Below, piece after piece: positions 6,191 to 6,964 of a stretch of 6,964 bases of DNA. Source of the DNA: Desulfobacterales bacterium (GTDB lineage: Bacteria; Desulfobacterota; DSM-4660; Desulfatiglandales; Desulfatiglandaceae); the NCBI GenBank assembly GCA_022013615.1, contig JAKLQB010000538.1:1-6964 (forward strand), read 5' to 3'. Each line of letters begins with the position of its first letter. The first letter of the stretch is position 1. Under the pieces are notes generated by a model. It ran no database searches. It was not told where the DNA came from and saw only the letters and a list, made by a program, of their open reading frames with translations. A program made the translations under genes and the position numbers.

Positions 6191-6868
6191 ATGCCAGTAC
6201 GCCTTCAGAAAGAACTTGAAAAATTAAAAAAAAGAATCCTTTCCCTTGGAGCCATGGTTGAGGAGCGAGTCCGTATGGTCATCAAGGCTCTTGAGACCAG
6301 GGATGCGGACGCTGCGAAGAATATTATCGATACTGACCGTGAAATTGATGAGGCCGAGGTAGAAGTAGAAGAGGAATGCCTGAAGCTTTTGGCTCTTCAT
6401 CAGCCTGTAGCGGTTGATCTCCGGTTTATCACCGCAGTAATAAAAATCAACAATGACCTGGAAAGGATTGGCGATGAAGCAGTCAATATTGCTGAAAGGG
6501 TCTCCTATATTGCCAAGCGGCCACCGGTCACGGTTCCGCTCGACTACGGGTTAATGGCGGAGAAGACAGAATCCATGCTCAAGACTAGCCTTGACTCCTT
6601 AGTGAACCTGGATTTGGATCTGGCTTATGAGGTTTGCCTGAAGGACGATGAGATAGATGATATGGACCGAAGTAACCATGATATACTCAGAGACGTTATT
6701 CGTCATCAACCGGAACGTGTGACCTACCTGACCAACCTTCTCTCAGTTTCCCGCCACCTCGAACGAATTGCTGATCATGCCACCAATATTGCAGAGGAAG
6801 TCATCTATATGGTCGAAGGAGAAATTACACGCCACAGGATAAAAGAATTTGTGGGGATTTCTCATTAA
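6191..6868 (+). CDS. phoU: Phosphate signalling/transport regulator PhoU
   Basis: Cytoplasmic negative regulator of the Pho response, 225 residues (E. coli PhoU is 241). In E. coli it links the state of the Pst transporter to PhoR and restrains phosphate uptake. It has the expected two-fold repeat of three-helix PhoU domains: repeat 1 about 10-110 and repeat 2 about 115-215. Each carries the metal-binding-type helix motif, NDLERIGDEAVNIAE at 88-102 and RHLERIADHATNIAE at 188-202. The N-terminal LQKELEKLKKRILSLGAMVEE is typical of the family. The start is supported by the purine-rich site at 6177-6185, and the gene follows pstB by 15 bases, so it is the last gene of the pst operon. No clear terminator is visible in the 50 bases after its stop. 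Confidence 0.96.
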   Translation: MPVRLQKELEKLKKRILSLGAMVEERVRMVIKALETRDADAAKNIIDTDREIDEAEVEVEEECLKLLALHQPVAVDLRFITAVIKINNDLERIGDEAVNIAERVSYIAKRPPVTVPLDYGLMAEKTESMLKTSLDSLVNLDLDLAYEVCLKDDEIDDMDRSNHDILRDVIRHQPERVTYLTNLLSVSRHLERIADHATNIAEEVIYMVEGEITRHRIKEFVGISH

Positions 6869-6900
6869 GCATGGATTATGGCCTCTGGATTCCTATCTAA

Positions 6901-6964
6901 TTTTCAGGACGTTACCTTGACATCCTGCTGGTTGAGCAGAATGTCAGGGAGGCCCTGGAAATTG
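6901..6964 (+). pseudogene. LivF-like ABC ATPase C-terminal fragment, no visible start (runs off window)
   Basis: In the frame opened after the TAA at 6898-6900, bases 6919-6963 encode DILLVEQNVREALEI. This closely resembles the segment just after Walker B in LivF, the branched-chain amino acid transporter ATPase (family pattern ILLVEQN-x-x-x-AL). The preceding codons (FSGRYL) do not look like LivF, and Walker A, the signature and Walker B are all missing because the frame is closed upstream. It is therefore probably a 5'-truncated relic or a recombination junction, not a working gene. The match is short and the window ends inside it, so an unrelated short frame cannot be excluded. Confidence 0.45.

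Noticed and set aside
6871..6900. Small ORF MDYGLWIPI directly after phoU
   Set aside because: Nine codons, with no ribosome binding site and no resemblance to anything known. A second ATG at 6878 stays open to the window end but is out of frame with the LivF-like segment and low in coding character.

Overview
The window is a phosphate-starvation (Pho) locus with all genes on the + strand: phoB (5' end cut off by the window), phoR, then pstS-pstC-pstA-pstB-phoU. The last ~65 bases hold a short piece that reads like the C-terminal part of a LivF-type ABC ATPase. Moderate GC, the phoBR-pstSCAB-phoU order, a long PhoR with a periplasmic sensor domain and a short (272-residue) PstS suggest a Gram-negative bacterium, perhaps in the Desulfobacterota (former Deltaproteobacteria). 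That placement rests on general resemblance and is not proven.

Layout. Bases 1-456 are the last 151 residues of response regulator PhoB. phoR (459-2234) starts 2 bases after the phoB stop, so the two are co-transcribed. The 247-base phoR-pstS gap (2235-2481) is the most informative non-coding stretch. It carries two clusters of CTAA(T/C) half-sites at an exact 11-bp period, each followed by a -10-like hexamer, which is the layout of tandem PhoB-dependent promoters. Between them lies a near-perfect Shine-Dalgarno followed only by tiny start-stop frames. pstS (2482-3300) is followed by a strong hairpin (3319-3359) without a T-tract, then pstC (3392-4303), an AT-rich heptad repeat, pstA (4346-5311), a 102-base gap, pstB (5414-6175) and phoU (6191-6868).

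How the genes work together. PstS binds periplasmic phosphate, PstC and PstA form the membrane channel, and PstB supplies ATP-driven energy. PhoU links transporter activity to PhoR. When phosphate is low PhoR phosphorylates PhoB, which would bind the 11-bp repeats upstream of pstS. The hairpin after pstS and the weaker ribosome binding sites of pstA and pstB would favour a large excess of binding protein over channel.

No undescribed system is visible. The coding content is a textbook Pst/Pho locus. The points worth a second look are the duplicated Pho promoter with its vestigial start site, the pstS-pstC hairpin, the heptad repeat at the pstA start and the LivF-like junction after phoU.
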